From assembly GCA_016700055.1 (NCBI GenBank), contig CP064997.1, positions 744,001-808,000 on the forward strand: 64,000 nucleotides of DNA. Direction: 5' to 3'. A model generated the notes under the pieces. That model was not told where the DNA came from. It made no database searches and saw only the letters and a list, made by a program, of their open reading frames with translations. Positions 16,702-24,976 of this stretch are shown piece by piece. Every line of letters starts with the position of its first letter. Position 1 is the stretch's first letter. The DNA comes from Actinomycetota bacterium (lineage in GTDB: Bacteria; Actinomycetota; Acidimicrobiia; Acidimicrobiales; Ilumatobacteraceae). A program made the translations under genes and the position numbers.

Positions 16702-16738
16702 GGCGAAGCTCCGTCTCTCGAATCGTGCATGGTAGCGA

Positions 16739-18157
16739 TCAGGCGTTGAGGCTGCGTCCGGTGAGCGAGAGCATCGTCTCACCGAACAGCTCGCTCAGGC
16801 TCGGATGGGGTTGGATGAGCTCGGCGACCTCGTCGACGGTCGCCTCCCAGTTGACGGCGAAGTAGCCCCCGGAGAGCTGCTCGGTGACCCAGGGCCCGAC
16901 CATGTGGACGCCGAGCACCTGCCCCGCCGACCCGTCGGGGTTCTTCTTCGCGACGACCTTCACCAGCCCGTCGAGCTCGCCGATGATCCGTGCCCGGCTG
17001 TTGCCGCGGAACTGGTGCTTGGCCACGACGACGTCGAGCCCGGCCTCACGGGCGGCGTCCTCGCCGATGCCCGCCCAGGCCACCTCCGGGTGGCAGTAGA
17101 TCGCCCACGGCACCTTGTCGTACGCGACGGGCAGCGGCTGCTCGCCGAGCGCGTCCTTCACCGCGAGGATCGCTTCGGCGTAGCCGACGTGCGCCAGCTG
17201 CGGTGTGTCGATGAGGTCGCCGATGGCGTACACCCCCGGTTCACCGGTGCGACACCACTGGTCGACCTCGACGAAGCCGCGCTCGGACACCTTCACCGCG
17301 GTGCCCTCCAGCCCGAGCAGGTCGGGGAACGGGCGTCGCCCGACCGACACCACGACGGCGTCGACCTCGACCGAATCGGCCTCGCCGTAGCGCACGACGG
17401 TCGACCCCGCGCCGGTCGGCTGGTGGCCCTGCACCATCACGCCCGTGCGGATGTCGATCTTCTTCTTCCCGAACGAGCGCACCACCACCGCGGCGACGTC
17501 GGAGTCGAGCCCGGGCAGCACCTTCGGTAGGGCCTCCAAGATGGTCACCTTCGCGCCGAGGTCGGCAAACGTCGACGCGAACTCGCAGCCGATCGCTCCG
17601 CCACCGATCACCGCCACCCGGCCCGGCACGTAGTCGAGATCGAGCACCTCGTCGGAGGTGAGGATCGGCCCGCCGCGCTCGAAACCGGGGATCAGCCGCG
17701 GCACCGAGCCCGAGGCCAGGATCACGTTCGTGCCTTGCAGCACCGCCGAGCCACCGTCGTTCATGTGCACGGACACGGTCCGATCGGCACCGAGCATGCC
17801 GGTGCCCGAGAACACGGTCACACCGCGGGCCTTGCACAGCCCGGCGACGCCGCTCACCAGCCCGGCGACGATCTTGCGCTTGCGCTCCTGGGTGACGGCG
17901 AATTCGATCGCAGGGCTGGAGGCGACGACGCCGAACTCACCGGCATGGGCGACGTGGCGGAACACCGACGCCGTCTCGAGGAACGCCTTGGCCGGGATGC
18001 AGCCGCGGTTGAGGCACGTGCCGCCGAGCGCGTCACGCTCGACCAGCGCGACGTGCAGGCCGGCCGAGGCGCCGTAGAGAGCGGCGCCGTAGCCCCCGGG
18101 GCCACCACCGATGACCACGAGGTCGTACTGGTCGTGCTGCTCGGCCGTTTGGACCAC
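16739..18157 (-). CDS. lpd: Dihydrolipoyl dehydrogenase (E3)
   Basis: 472 residues from the GTG at 18157. FAD-binding GGGPGGYGAALYG is near the N-terminus. The redox-active disulfide motif is GGTCLNRGCIPAKAF, the NAD-binding motif is GGGAIGCEFAS, and the C-terminal catalytic HPSLSE closes the protein. It reoxidises dihydrolipoamide using NAD+. The start is uncertain: no ATG precedes the FAD motif, GTG 18157 gives the family's usual length, and a GTG at 18247 would add 30 non-conserved residues. It is the first gene of the operon with E2 (37 nt downstream) and lipB-lipA. Confidence 0.9.
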   Translation of the reverse strand: MVQTAEQHDQYDLVVIGGGPGGYGAALYGASAGLHVALVERDALGGTCLNRGCIPAKAFLETASVFRHVAHAGEFGVVASSPAIEFAVTQERKRKIVAGLVSGVAGLCKARGVTVFSGTGMLGADRTVSVHMNDGGSAVLQGTNVILASGSVPRLIPGFERGGPILTSDEVLDLDYVPGRVAVIGGGAIGCEFASTFADLGAKVTILEALPKVLPGLDSDVAAVVVRSFGKKKIDIRTGVMVQGHQPTGAGSTVVRYGEADSVEVDAVVVSVGRRPFPDLLGLEGTAVKVSERGFVEVDQWCRTGEPGVYAIGDLIDTPQLAHVGYAEAILAVKDALGEQPLPVAYDKVPWAIYCHPEVAWAGIGEDAAREAGLDVVVAKHQFRGNSRARIIGELDGLVKVVAKKNPDGSAGQVLGVHMVGPWVTEQLSGGYFAVNWEATVDEVAELIQPHPSLSELFGETMLSLTGRSLNA

Positions 18158-18196
18158 CTCCCGCAGTTCAGGCGCCTCCAGGGCGCTGCGGCTGAC

Positions 18197-18202
18197 ACCG
18201 TA
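18197..18202 (-). promoter_or_regulatory. Candidate -10 box of the lpd-E2-lipBA operon
   Basis: Minus-strand TACGGT about 39 nt before the GTG at 18157 and just after the stop codon of the preceding minus-strand gene. Confidence 0.35.
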
Positions 18203-18213
18203 GCGGGACGTCC

Positions 18214-18666
18214 TCAGCCTTCGGTTTCGTGGAGGCGGACGTACCACCGCAGACGATCTTCACGTTCGGACACCGTCCGTTCGTAGATGAGCACCCGCTG
18301 CCCGCCGACGTCGGTGACGTCGAAGGTGAGCGTGCAACGTGTCGGCTCGGCCGCCGACGTCGAGCTGCACGCGTCCGGCGCTCCGGGAACCGGGTCGAGG
18401 CGCGAGCCGGCCGCGGCGAGCCAGAACGAGGTCGCTCCGTCGGGGTCGTCGACGCCCTGCAGCTCGACCGCCACGCTCAGCGTGTCGCCGACCAGCTCGG
18501 CATGCAGCGGGGTGATGGTCATGTCGCCGATGGTGCCCGGCAGACCGAGCTCGAGCGGCGGCGGCGGTGAGTCGCTGGAACCGATCTGGAACAGCTTGAC
18601 GCCTCCGGCGAGGAGGATCGCGAGGCCGCACCCGACGGCGAGCAGGAGCAGGTTTCGGGTCTTCAT
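18214..18666 (-). CDS. Membrane-anchored protein of unknown function
   Basis: 150 residues. An N-terminal helix (about 5-24, NLLLLAVGCGLAILLAGGV) acts as anchor or uncleaved signal, followed by a SPPPP linker and a beta-rich extracytoplasmic domain with two cysteines (DACSST, TRCTL) likely to pair. I recognise no family; the fold hints at an immunoglobulin-like domain. TAGGCT lies 10 nt before the ATG. It precedes the lpd operon on the same strand, so it could be read into that operon. Confidence 0.65.
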   Translation of the reverse strand: MKTRNLLLLAVGCGLAILLAGGVKLFQIGSSDSPPPPLELGLPGTIGDMTITPLHAELVGDTLSVAVELQGVDDPDGATSFWLAAAGSRLDPVPGAPDACSSTSAAEPTRCTLTFDVTDVGGQRVLIYERTVSEREDRLRWYVRLHETEG

Positions 18667-18676
18667 CCGGCCGCCG

Positions 18677-18698
18677 AGCCTACGGCTGGCCGTACGAT
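18677..18698. promoter_or_regulatory. Divergent -10 boxes for the 18666 and 18737 genes
   Basis: Minus-strand TAGGCT (18677-18682) serves the gene starting at 18666. Plus-strand TACGAT (18693-18698) serves the OB-fold gene. Only 10 nt separate the two boxes. Confidence 0.45.
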
Positions 18699-18736
18699 GC
18701 CTGCCATGCGATCACGAGCCTCCCGCGGAGACACCG

Positions 18737-19090
18737 ATGGCGTGGCGTGACCTAGGCAAGCGCCTGCGGGCGAGCGCCACCGAGCTCGACGCACAGCGCC
18801 TGCAAGACCGGTTCACCGGACTCGACGTGACGCCGATAGCCGACTGCCCGCTGCGCAAACCGGTGCGGGTCGGGGGCGAGGTGAAGCGGGTCCACATGGC
18901 GCCACGCTCGGGAGTACCGACCGTCGAGATCGTGATCACCGACGGCACCGCCGACGCGACGGCGCTGTTCACCGGCCGGCGGGCCATCGCCGGCATGGAC
19001 CACGGCAGGGCCGTGGTGTTCGAGGGCGTGGCCCGGCTCGACAAGGGCCGTCCCGCGCTCGTCAACCCCGCTTACACGCTGCTTCCCTGA
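18737..19090 (+). CDS. OB-fold nucleic-acid-binding domain protein
   Basis: 117 residues. After a short basic helix (MAWRDLGKRLRAS) comes an OB fold with VRVGGEVKRVHMAP...VEIVITDGTADATALFTGRR, the arrangement of tRNA-anticodon-type OB folds. GCGGAG sits 8 nt before the ATG at 18737, and a TACGAT box about 39 nt upstream implies a short leader, unlike its leaderless neighbours. A small OB-fold gene beside ceoB/ceoC is, as I recall, also found in Mycobacterium tuberculosis (Rv2694c region), which supports a conserved neighbourhood. The ligand is unknown. Confidence 0.75.
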   Translation: MAWRDLGKRLRASATELDAQRLQDRFTGLDVTPIADCPLRKPVRVGGEVKRVHMAPRSGVPTVEIVITDGTADATALFTGRRAIAGMDHGRAVVFEGVARLDKGRPALVNPAYTLLP

Positions 19091-19121
19091 ACAACCCCGA
19101 TTCGGCAGGGCGCGAGCGCGC

Positions 19122-19793
19122 TCAGTGACCGATCAGCGTCGCGCGCACCTCGGGCTCGGCCTCGGTGGTGGCGAGCACCATCACCTCGTCACCCTCACGA
19201 AGCAACGTGTCGCCGCGCGGCACGACGACGCGGTCGTTGCGGATGATCGCCACGACCGTGGCGTCACGGGGGAAGCCGAGCCCGGCGATCTCGCGATCGA
19301 GAGCCGGCGAGCCGGCGGCGAGAGTCACCTCGGACAGCTTGGCCCGGCCGCCCTCGAACGAGAGCAGGCGAACGAACGTGCCGATGCTGACCGCCTCCTC
19401 GACCATGCCCGTGATCAGGTGGGGGGTCGAGACCGAGACGTCGACGCCCCAGCTCTCGTCGAACATCCACTCGTTCTTCGGGTTGTTCACCCTGGCCACC
19501 ACACGGGGCACGCCGAACTCCTGCTTGGAGAGCAGCGAGATCACCAAGTTGTCCTCGTCGTCTCCCGTGGCCGCGGCCACCACGTCGGCCTCGGACATGC
19601 CGGCGCCGGCGAGCACGCCGATGTCGCAGGCGTCGCCGCGCACCCAGCTGATACCGACCTTGTCGAACAGTTCGGCGTGATGACGCTGCACCGACGCGTC
19701 GCGCTCGATGAGCGTCACGTGGTGACCTCCACCAGCCAGTTGCTCGGCGATGAAGCGGCCCACGCTCCCGCCCCCAGCCACTACGACCCTCAT
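19122..19793 (-). CDS. ceoC: TrkA-type potassium transport regulator (second of a pair)
   Basis: 223 residues. It has an N-terminal Rossmann RCK/TrkA-N domain (VVVAGGGSVGRFIAEQL, then ERDASVQ) and a C-terminal TrkA-C (RCK-C) domain from about residue 135. It is a cytoplasmic nucleotide-sensing regulatory subunit for a potassium transporter. The ATG overlaps the stop of the preceding gene by one base (TGATG at 19791-19795), so the two are coupled. The pair plus the divergent permease mirrors ceoB-ceoC of mycobacteria; the symbol follows that order. Confidence 0.85.
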   Translation of the reverse strand: MRVVVAGGGSVGRFIAEQLAGGGHHVTLIERDASVQRHHAELFDKVGISWVRGDACDIGVLAGAGMSEADVVAAATGDDEDNLVISLLSKQEFGVPRVVARVNNPKNEWMFDESWGVDVSVSTPHLITGMVEEAVSIGTFVRLLSFEGGRAKLSEVTLAAGSPALDREIAGLGFPRDATVVAIIRNDRVVVPRGDTLLREGDEVMVLATTEAEPEVRATLIGH

Positions 19794-20455
19794 CAGTGCC
19801 TCCTCCCGGGACCCGCCAGCAGCTCGGCCAGCGTGGGCATCGCCGTCACCGCCACCGCGAGGTGGGCGACGTCGCCGACCTGGGCGACCAGGTCGGGCGT
19901 CGGCAGCATCGCCTGGCCGAGGCGGGTCACCGTGACCACGCGCACCTGGCCAGGGACCTCGATGTCGGCCACGCGGTGGCCCACCCAACCCTGACCGAGC
20001 GAACGCTCGACCAGCGACACCCTCGCGCTGGCGTCGACCCACTCGACCGCATCGGCGCTCGGCAGCACCCTGCGGAAGATCTGCTCGGTGGTCCACGCGA
20101 CGGTGGCCACGGTGGAGATCCCGAGCCGCTGGTACACCGCGGCCCGGCGCGGGTCGTAGATGCGGGCGACCACGCGTTCCACGCCGAAGGTCTCCCGCGC
20201 CACGCGCGCGGCGAGCACGTTCGAGTTGTCCCCGCTCGTCACCGCGGCCACCGCGACGGCGCCTTCGATGCCGGCCGCCGTGAGCACGTCGCGGTCGAAG
20301 CCGACCCCTTCGACGACGGCGCCGCCGAAGGCCTTGCCGAGCCGTTCGAAGGCCTCGGCACGCCGGTCGACGACGGCCACGCTGGCCCCGGCCTCCAGCA
20401 AGCCGAGGGCGAGCGACGACCCGACACGGCCGCATCCGACGATCACGACATGCAC
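19793..20455 (-). CDS. ceoB: TrkA-type potassium transport regulator (first of a pair)
   Basis: 220 residues with the same two-domain RCK plan: HVVIVGCGRVGSSLALGLL nucleotide-binding loop, Asp/Arg pair VVDRRAEAF, and a C-terminal TrkA-C domain. AAGGAG lies about 14 nt before the ATG at 20455. It is divergent from the KimA-like permease gene 74 nt away, and is probably its gating or regulatory partner together with the next gene. Confidence 0.85.
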   Translation of the reverse strand: MHVVIVGCGRVGSSLALGLLEAGASVAVVDRRAEAFERLGKAFGGAVVEGVGFDRDVLTAAGIEGAVAVAAVTSGDNSNVLAARVARETFGVERVVARIYDPRRAAVYQRLGISTVATVAWTTEQIFRRVLPSADAVEWVDASARVSLVERSLGQGWVGHRVADIEVPGQVRVVTVTRLGQAMLPTPDLVAQVGDVAHLAVAVTAMPTLAELLAGPGRRH

Positions 20456-20488
20456 CCTCGGTCTCCTTCGTTCGTCCTCGTGGCTGCC

Positions 20489-20515
20489 TTGGCACCCTAA
20501 CGCTAGGGCTACTGT
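20489..20515 (+). promoter_or_regulatory. Promoter of the KimA-like permease gene
   Basis: TTGGCA (20489-20494) and TACTGT (20510-20515) spaced by 15 nt, with 14 nt to the ATG at 20530. It is one of the few places with a recognisable -35 box. Confidence 0.5.
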
Positions 20516-20529
20516 GCGGGCGCCTCCCT

Positions 20530-22383
20530 ATGTTCCCCATTCTGAAGCGAGTCTTCATCGGGCGTCCCATCGCCTCCGCCGAAGAGCACGAGCAGCACAT
20601 CTCGAAGAAGGTCGCGCTGCCGGTGTTCGCGAGCGATGCGGTTTCGTCCACCGCATACGCGACGCAGGAGATCCTGATCGTCCTGCTCTCGTTCGCCGGA
20701 GCGGGATACGCGGCGTTCTCCAAGCTGGTGCCGATCTCGATCATCGTCATCGTGTTGCTCGCCATCGTGGCCTCGAGCTACCGCCAGACGATCCACGCCT
20801 ACCCGAGCGGCGGAGGCTCGTACGTGGTCTCGAAGGAGAACCTCGGTCGCTACCCCTCGCTCGTCGCCGGTGGCTCTCTGCTCGTCGACTACATCCTCAC
20901 CGTCGCCGTTTCGGTCGCGAGCGGCATCGCCGCCATCGTGTCCGCGTTCCCGGACCTAGCCGACTACCGCGTGCACATGTGCGTCGCGGCGATCGTGCTG
21001 ATGACCCTCGCCAACCTGCGCGGGCTGCGCGAGTCGGGCGCGCTCTTCGCACCGCCGACCTACTTCTACATCTTCGCCCTGATCACGCTGATCGTCGTCG
21101 GGATGTACCGGGTGTGGTTCCGCGACCTCGGCCCGATCGACCACAGCGACCCGATCTCCCAAGAGCTGCTCGCCGGACAAGGCGCCGTCGGCGTCTACTT
21201 CTTCCTGAAGGCCTTCGCCTCCGGGGCGGTGGCGCTCTCCGGGGTCGAGGCGGTGTCGAACGGCGTACCGGTCTTCAAGAAGCCGGAGAGCAAGAACGCG
21301 TCCACGACGCTCGTGTGGATGGCGGTGATCCTCGGTTCGTGCTTCTTCGGCCTGTCGGTGCTCGCCCAGCACCTCGAGCCGGTGGCCGACCACGAGGGCC
21401 ACATCACCCAGACGGTGCTCGCCCAGCTCGCCGAGCACGTCTACGGCGGGCGCAACGTCGGCTTCTTCGTCACCCAGTTCGCGACGTTCGCGATCTTGAT
21501 CCTCGCGGCCAACACCGCCTACGCCGGCTACCCCAGGCTGTCGTCGATCATCGCCGCCGACGGCTACCTGCCCCGCCAGTTCACGAACCGCGGCGACCGG
21601 CTCGTGTTCTCGAACGGCATCATCTTCCTGGCGGCGATGGCGATCGTGCTCGTGATCGCCTTCCGCGGCAACGTCACCGCCCTCATCCCGCTGTACGCGA
21701 TCGGGGTGTTCACCGGGTTCACGCTCAGCCAGACCGGCATGTGCGTGCACCACTGGCGAGAGCGCGAGCCGCGATGGCAGGCCCACATGGTGGTCAACGC
21801 GATCGGCGCCGTAGCCACCGCGCTCGTCGCCGGCATCGTGATCGTCGTCAAGTTCACCGACGGGGCGTGGATCTCGGTGTTCGTGATCCTCGTGCAGGTG
21901 GCGGTGTTCAGCGCGATCAAGCGCCACTACAGCCGGGTGAAGGAGGCGGTCACGGTCACCACCGAGTACCGCACCACCCGGCCGACGCACTACGTGGTGG
22001 TGCTCGTCGGGTCGGTCAACAAGGGCACGCTCCACGCCCTGCACTACGCACGCAGCCTCGCCCCGGAGCGCCTGATCGCGGTGTCGGTCGTGCAAGACGC
22101 CGAGGAGGAGGCAGCTCTGCGGCAGAGCTGGGACGACCACGACATCCCCGTGGAGCTGCACACGGTGTCCTCGCCCTACCGGGAGCTGACCCGGCCGGTG
22201 CTCGACTACCTCGACGAGCTCGACGCCGAGCACGAGGACGACATCTTGACCGTGGTCATCCCCGAGACCGTCACCGGCCTGGCCACGCAGTGGCTGCACG
22301 GCCAGGCCGCGCTCGCCCTGAAGGCCCGCCTGCTCTACCGCCCGCACACCGTCGTCACCTCCGTCCCTGTGGTCGTCGGCTGA
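20530..22383 (+). CDS. APC-superfamily permease, KimA-like potassium importer
   Basis: 617 residues. There are about twelve membrane helices in the first 470 residues, then a cytoplasmic domain of about 130 residues. The N-terminus (LKRVFIGRPIASAEEHEQ, then KKVALPVFASDAVSSTAYATQEI) closely follows the pattern of Bacillus KimA (YdaO), a high-affinity K+/H+ symporter inhibited by c-di-AMP binding to its C-terminal domain. The divergent pair of TrkA-type regulators supports a potassium role. An amino acid permease cannot be excluded by sequence. The next gene begins 1 nt after its stop. Confidence 0.8.
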   Translation: MFPILKRVFIGRPIASAEEHEQHISKKVALPVFASDAVSSTAYATQEILIVLLSFAGAGYAAFSKLVPISIIVIVLLAIVASSYRQTIHAYPSGGGSYVVSKENLGRYPSLVAGGSLLVDYILTVAVSVASGIAAIVSAFPDLADYRVHMCVAAIVLMTLANLRGLRESGALFAPPTYFYIFALITLIVVGMYRVWFRDLGPIDHSDPISQELLAGQGAVGVYFFLKAFASGAVALSGVEAVSNGVPVFKKPESKNASTTLVWMAVILGSCFFGLSVLAQHLEPVADHEGHITQTVLAQLAEHVYGGRNVGFFVTQFATFAILILAANTAYAGYPRLSSIIAADGYLPRQFTNRGDRLVFSNGIIFLAAMAIVLVIAFRGNVTALIPLYAIGVFTGFTLSQTGMCVHHWREREPRWQAHMVVNAIGAVATALVAGIVIVVKFTDGAWISVFVILVQVAVFSAIKRHYSRVKEAVTVTTEYRTTRPTHYVVVLVGSVNKGTLHALHYARSLAPERLIAVSVVQDAEEEAALRQSWDDHDIPVELHTVSSPYRELTRPVLDYLDELDAEHEDDILTVVIPETVTGLATQWLHGQAALALKARLLYRPHTVVTSVPVVVG

Positions 22384-22384
22384 A

Positions 22385-23296
22385 GTGGCGACTTCGTCGC
22401 TGACAGTCGCCGTCACCGGCGCCACCGGGCTGATCGGCTCGGCGCTCGTCGAGCGACTGCGCGGCGACGGGCACACGGTGCGCCGCATCGTGCGTCGCGA
22501 CCCGGCGCCGGGCGACGTCACCTGGGATCCCGCGCGGGGCACGATCGAGGCCGCGGCGCTGGAGGGAACCGACGCCGTCGTCCACCTCGCCGGCGCCGGG
22601 ATCGGCGACCACCGCTGGACGCCGGAGTACAAGCGCGAGCTGCGCGACAGCCGACTGCTCGGCACCGGCCTCGTCGCCCGCACCCTCGCCGAGCTGGAAC
22701 GACCGCCGCGCACCCTCGTCTCCGCCTCCGCGATCGGCATCTATGGCTCGTCGGAGACGGAGACCTTCGACGAGTCGAGCCCGCCGGGCCAGGGCTTCCT
22801 CGCCGAGCTGTGCGGTGAGTGGGAGGCCGCGACCGGCCCCGCCGAGGCCGCGGGTGTACGGGTGACGCACATCCGCAGCGGGATCGTGCTCAGCAAGCAG
22901 GGCGGGGCGCTGCGCAAGCAGCTCCCGCTGTATCGCCTCGGCCTGGGCGGGAAGCTGGGCTCGGGGCGCCAATGGCAGAGCTGGGTCACGATCGACGACG
23001 AGGTCGGCGCGATCGTCCACCTGCTTCGCTCCGACGTCCGCGGCCCGGTCAACCTGACCGCGCCGGCGCCGGTCACCCAGGCCGAATTCGCCCACACCCT
23101 CGCGAGGGTGCTGCACCGGCCGGCCTTCCTGCCCGTCCCGAGGTTCGCCCCCAAGCTCCTGCTCGGCGACGAACTGGCGACGAACCTGCTGTTCACCGGG
23201 CAGAAGGTGGTGCCCACCGTGCTCAGCGCGAGTGGCTACACCTTCGAGCACCCCGAGCTCGACGGCGCCCTGCGCGCGGTGCTCGGCAAGCGCTGA
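22385..23296 (+). CDS. TIGR01777 family NAD(P)-dependent epimerase
   Basis: 303 residues. A Rossmann GATGLIGSALVERL at the N-terminus, VVHLAGAGIGDHRWT and the C-terminal DUF1731-type region (ARVLHRPAFLPVPRFAPKLLLGDE) define the YfcH/SulA-like family of extended short-chain dehydrogenases. Members are cytoplasmic, and their substrates are mostly unknown. The GTG at 22385 lies 1 nt after the permease stop, so it is co-transcribed, though no functional link to potassium transport is evident. Confidence 0.85.
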   Translation: MATSSLTVAVTGATGLIGSALVERLRGDGHTVRRIVRRDPAPGDVTWDPARGTIEAAALEGTDAVVHLAGAGIGDHRWTPEYKRELRDSRLLGTGLVARTLAELERPPRTLVSASAIGIYGSSETETFDESSPPGQGFLAELCGEWEAATGPAEAAGVRVTHIRSGIVLSKQGGALRKQLPLYRLGLGGKLGSGRQWQSWVTIDDEVGAIVHLLRSDVRGPVNLTAPAPVTQAEFAHTLARVLHRPAFLPVPRFAPKLLLGDELATNLLFTGQKVVPTVLSASGYTFEHPELDGALRAVLGKR

Positions 23297-23324
23297 CGGT
23301 GTCCGCCGACCCCCGCGCGTGGGC

Positions 23325-23330
23325 CATGAT
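23325..23330 (+). promoter_or_regulatory. Candidate -10 box of the SRPBCC gene
   Basis: CATGAT, 6 nt before the GTG at 23337; same spacing as the leaderless starts elsewhere, but the first base deviates. Confidence 0.35.
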
Positions 23331-23336
23331 TGCCCG

Positions 23337-23786
23337 GTGAGCACCAAGCCGACAGACCCGAACGTGATCTCCGTGTCCCGGGTGGTCCCCGCATCTGCGG
23401 AGCAGATCTTCGACCTGCTCGCCGACCCCCGCCAGCACTCGCTCATCGACGGCTCCGGCTCGGTGAAGAGCGCCGCCGACTCGGCACCGGCCCGTCTCAG
23501 CCTCGGCGCCAAGTTCGGGATGAGCATGAAGATCGGCGCCCCGTACAAGGTGACGAACGAGGTCGTCGAGTTCGACGAGCCGCGCCAGATCGCGTGGCGC
23601 CACTACGGCGGCCACATCTGGCGCTACATCCTCGAGCCCGTCGACGGCGGCACCGAGGTGACCGAGCAGTTCGACATGAGGACCTCACGCGCACCTTGGG
23701 TGCTGCGCCTGATGCGGGCCGCCAAGCGCAACGAGCGCTCGATGGTCGCGACGCTGGAGCGCCTGGACGCCCACTTCGCCAAGTGA
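23337..23786 (+). CDS. SRPBCC (START/Bet v1-like) family protein
   Basis: 149 residues covering one polyketide-cyclase/START-like fold: VSRVVPASAEQIFDLLADPRQHSLIDG at the start, PRQIAWRHYGGHIWRYILEP in the sheet, and a long C-terminal helix. These small cytoplasmic proteins bind hydrophobic ligands, and no substrate can be inferred. The GTG start is chosen because the fold begins directly after it. The argJ gene follows by 13 nt. Confidence 0.75.
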   Translation: MSTKPTDPNVISVSRVVPASAEQIFDLLADPRQHSLIDGSGSVKSAADSAPARLSLGAKFGMSMKIGAPYKVTNEVVEFDEPRQIAWRHYGGHIWRYILEPVDGGTEVTEQFDMRTSRAPWVLRLMRAAKRNERSMVATLERLDAHFAK

Positions 23787-23799
23787 GGCGACCGCTGCC

Positions 23800-24960
23800 G
23801 TGACGCTCACGCTCCCCGCGGGGTTCTCCAGCCACGTGACCAACCTCGGGCTGAAAGACGACACCGACGACCTGGTGGTGGTCGCCGCCGAACACACCTG
23901 CGCCGCGGCAGGGGTGTTCACGAAGAGCCGCTTCGCCGGCCCGAGCGTCGTGCTCAGCAGGGCGCACCTGCGCGACCTGCGCGCCCGAGCCGTGGTGGTG
24001 ATCTCGAAGAACGCGAACGTCGCCACCGGCGCAGAGGGCAAGGCGAACGCCGAAGAGGTAGTGGCCACGGTCGCGCGCAGGCTCGGCTGCGCGCCGTCGG
24101 AGGTGCTGCTCGCCTCCACCGGGGTGATCGGGCGCCAGTACCCGATGGACAAGGTCCGCTCCGGCCTGTCCCGGCTACCCGTGCCGCTGCCCGGCAACGA
24201 CGCCGAGGCCGTCGCGCGGGGGATCATGACCACCGACACGGTGGCGAAGACCGCTGCCGCCACGGTCGGCGACGGCCCGGCCCGCGTCGTCGGCGTGGCC
24301 AAGGGCGTCGGCATGATCGAGCCCGACATGGCCACACTCATCACCCTGCTGTTCACCGACGCCGAGATCGAGCCGACCACCCTCGACGCGGTGCTGCGGC
24401 GGGTGATCGAGCGCACCTTCAACTGCGTCAGCATCGACACCGACACCTCGACGTCGGACACCGCGGTAGTCCTGGCGAGCGGCGCCGCCGGGCCGGTCGA
24501 CACCGTCGCGTTCGAGGCCGCCCTCCATGCGGTGGCGCTGTCGCTCACCAAGCAGGTGGCCCGCGACGGCGAGGGCGCGGAGACGCTGGTCGAGGTGCTC
24601 GTCGACCAAGCACGCGACGCGGCACAGGCCAAGCGGGTGGCGAAGTCGATCGTCAACTCCCCCCTCGTCAAGACCGCCGTCCACGGTGCCGACCCGAACT
24701 GGGGCCGGATCGCGATGGCCGTCGGCAAGTGCAGCGACGACGACGACATCGACCCCGATCGGGTCGTGATCCGCTTCGGCGCGCAGGAGGTCTACCCCGA
24801 GCAGGTGGATGCCGCGGGGCTCGCGCGCTTGAGCAAGTACCTGCGCGGCGACGAGGTCCGCATCCACGTCAGCCTCGCCACCGGCGAGGCCGCGGCCACG
24901 GTGTGGGGCTGCGACCTGACCGCTGGCTACGTGCGCATCAACGCCGACTACACCACCTAG
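23800..24960 (+). CDS. argJ: Glutamate N-acetyltransferase / ornithine acetyltransferase
   Basis: 386 residues, typical ArgJ length. It contains the autoprocessing motif KGVGMIEPDMATLITLLFTD, where the Thr of MATL becomes the nucleophile of the beta subunit, the conserved TSDTAVVLASG and the C-terminal VWGCDLTAGYVRINADYTT. It recycles the acetyl group in arginine biosynthesis. The GTG at 23800 is preceded by GTGAGGCG. No other arginine gene is nearby, which is unusual since argJ normally sits in an argCJBD cluster. Confidence 0.93.
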   Translation: MTLTLPAGFSSHVTNLGLKDDTDDLVVVAAEHTCAAAGVFTKSRFAGPSVVLSRAHLRDLRARAVVVISKNANVATGAEGKANAEEVVATVARRLGCAPSEVLLASTGVIGRQYPMDKVRSGLSRLPVPLPGNDAEAVARGIMTTDTVAKTAAATVGDGPARVVGVAKGVGMIEPDMATLITLLFTDAEIEPTTLDAVLRRVIERTFNCVSIDTDTSTSDTAVVLASGAAGPVDTVAFEAALHAVALSLTKQVARDGEGAETLVEVLVDQARDAAQAKRVAKSIVNSPLVKTAVHGADPNWGRIAMAVGKCSDDDDIDPDRVVIRFGAQEVYPEQVDAAGLARLSKYLRGDEVRIHVSLATGEAAATVWGCDLTAGYVRINADYTT

Positions 24961-24976
24961 CAGTAGGCGTCGAGGG

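Noticed and set aside
19114..19123. GAGCGCGCTC palindrome between convergent genes as a terminator
   Set aside because: Ten bases with no loop and no T run; ordinary for this base composition.
20456..20529. A ydaO/c-di-AMP riboswitch before the KimA-like gene
   Set aside because: The divergent intergenic region is only 74 nt, too short for that riboswitch, and a plain promoter with a short leader fits.
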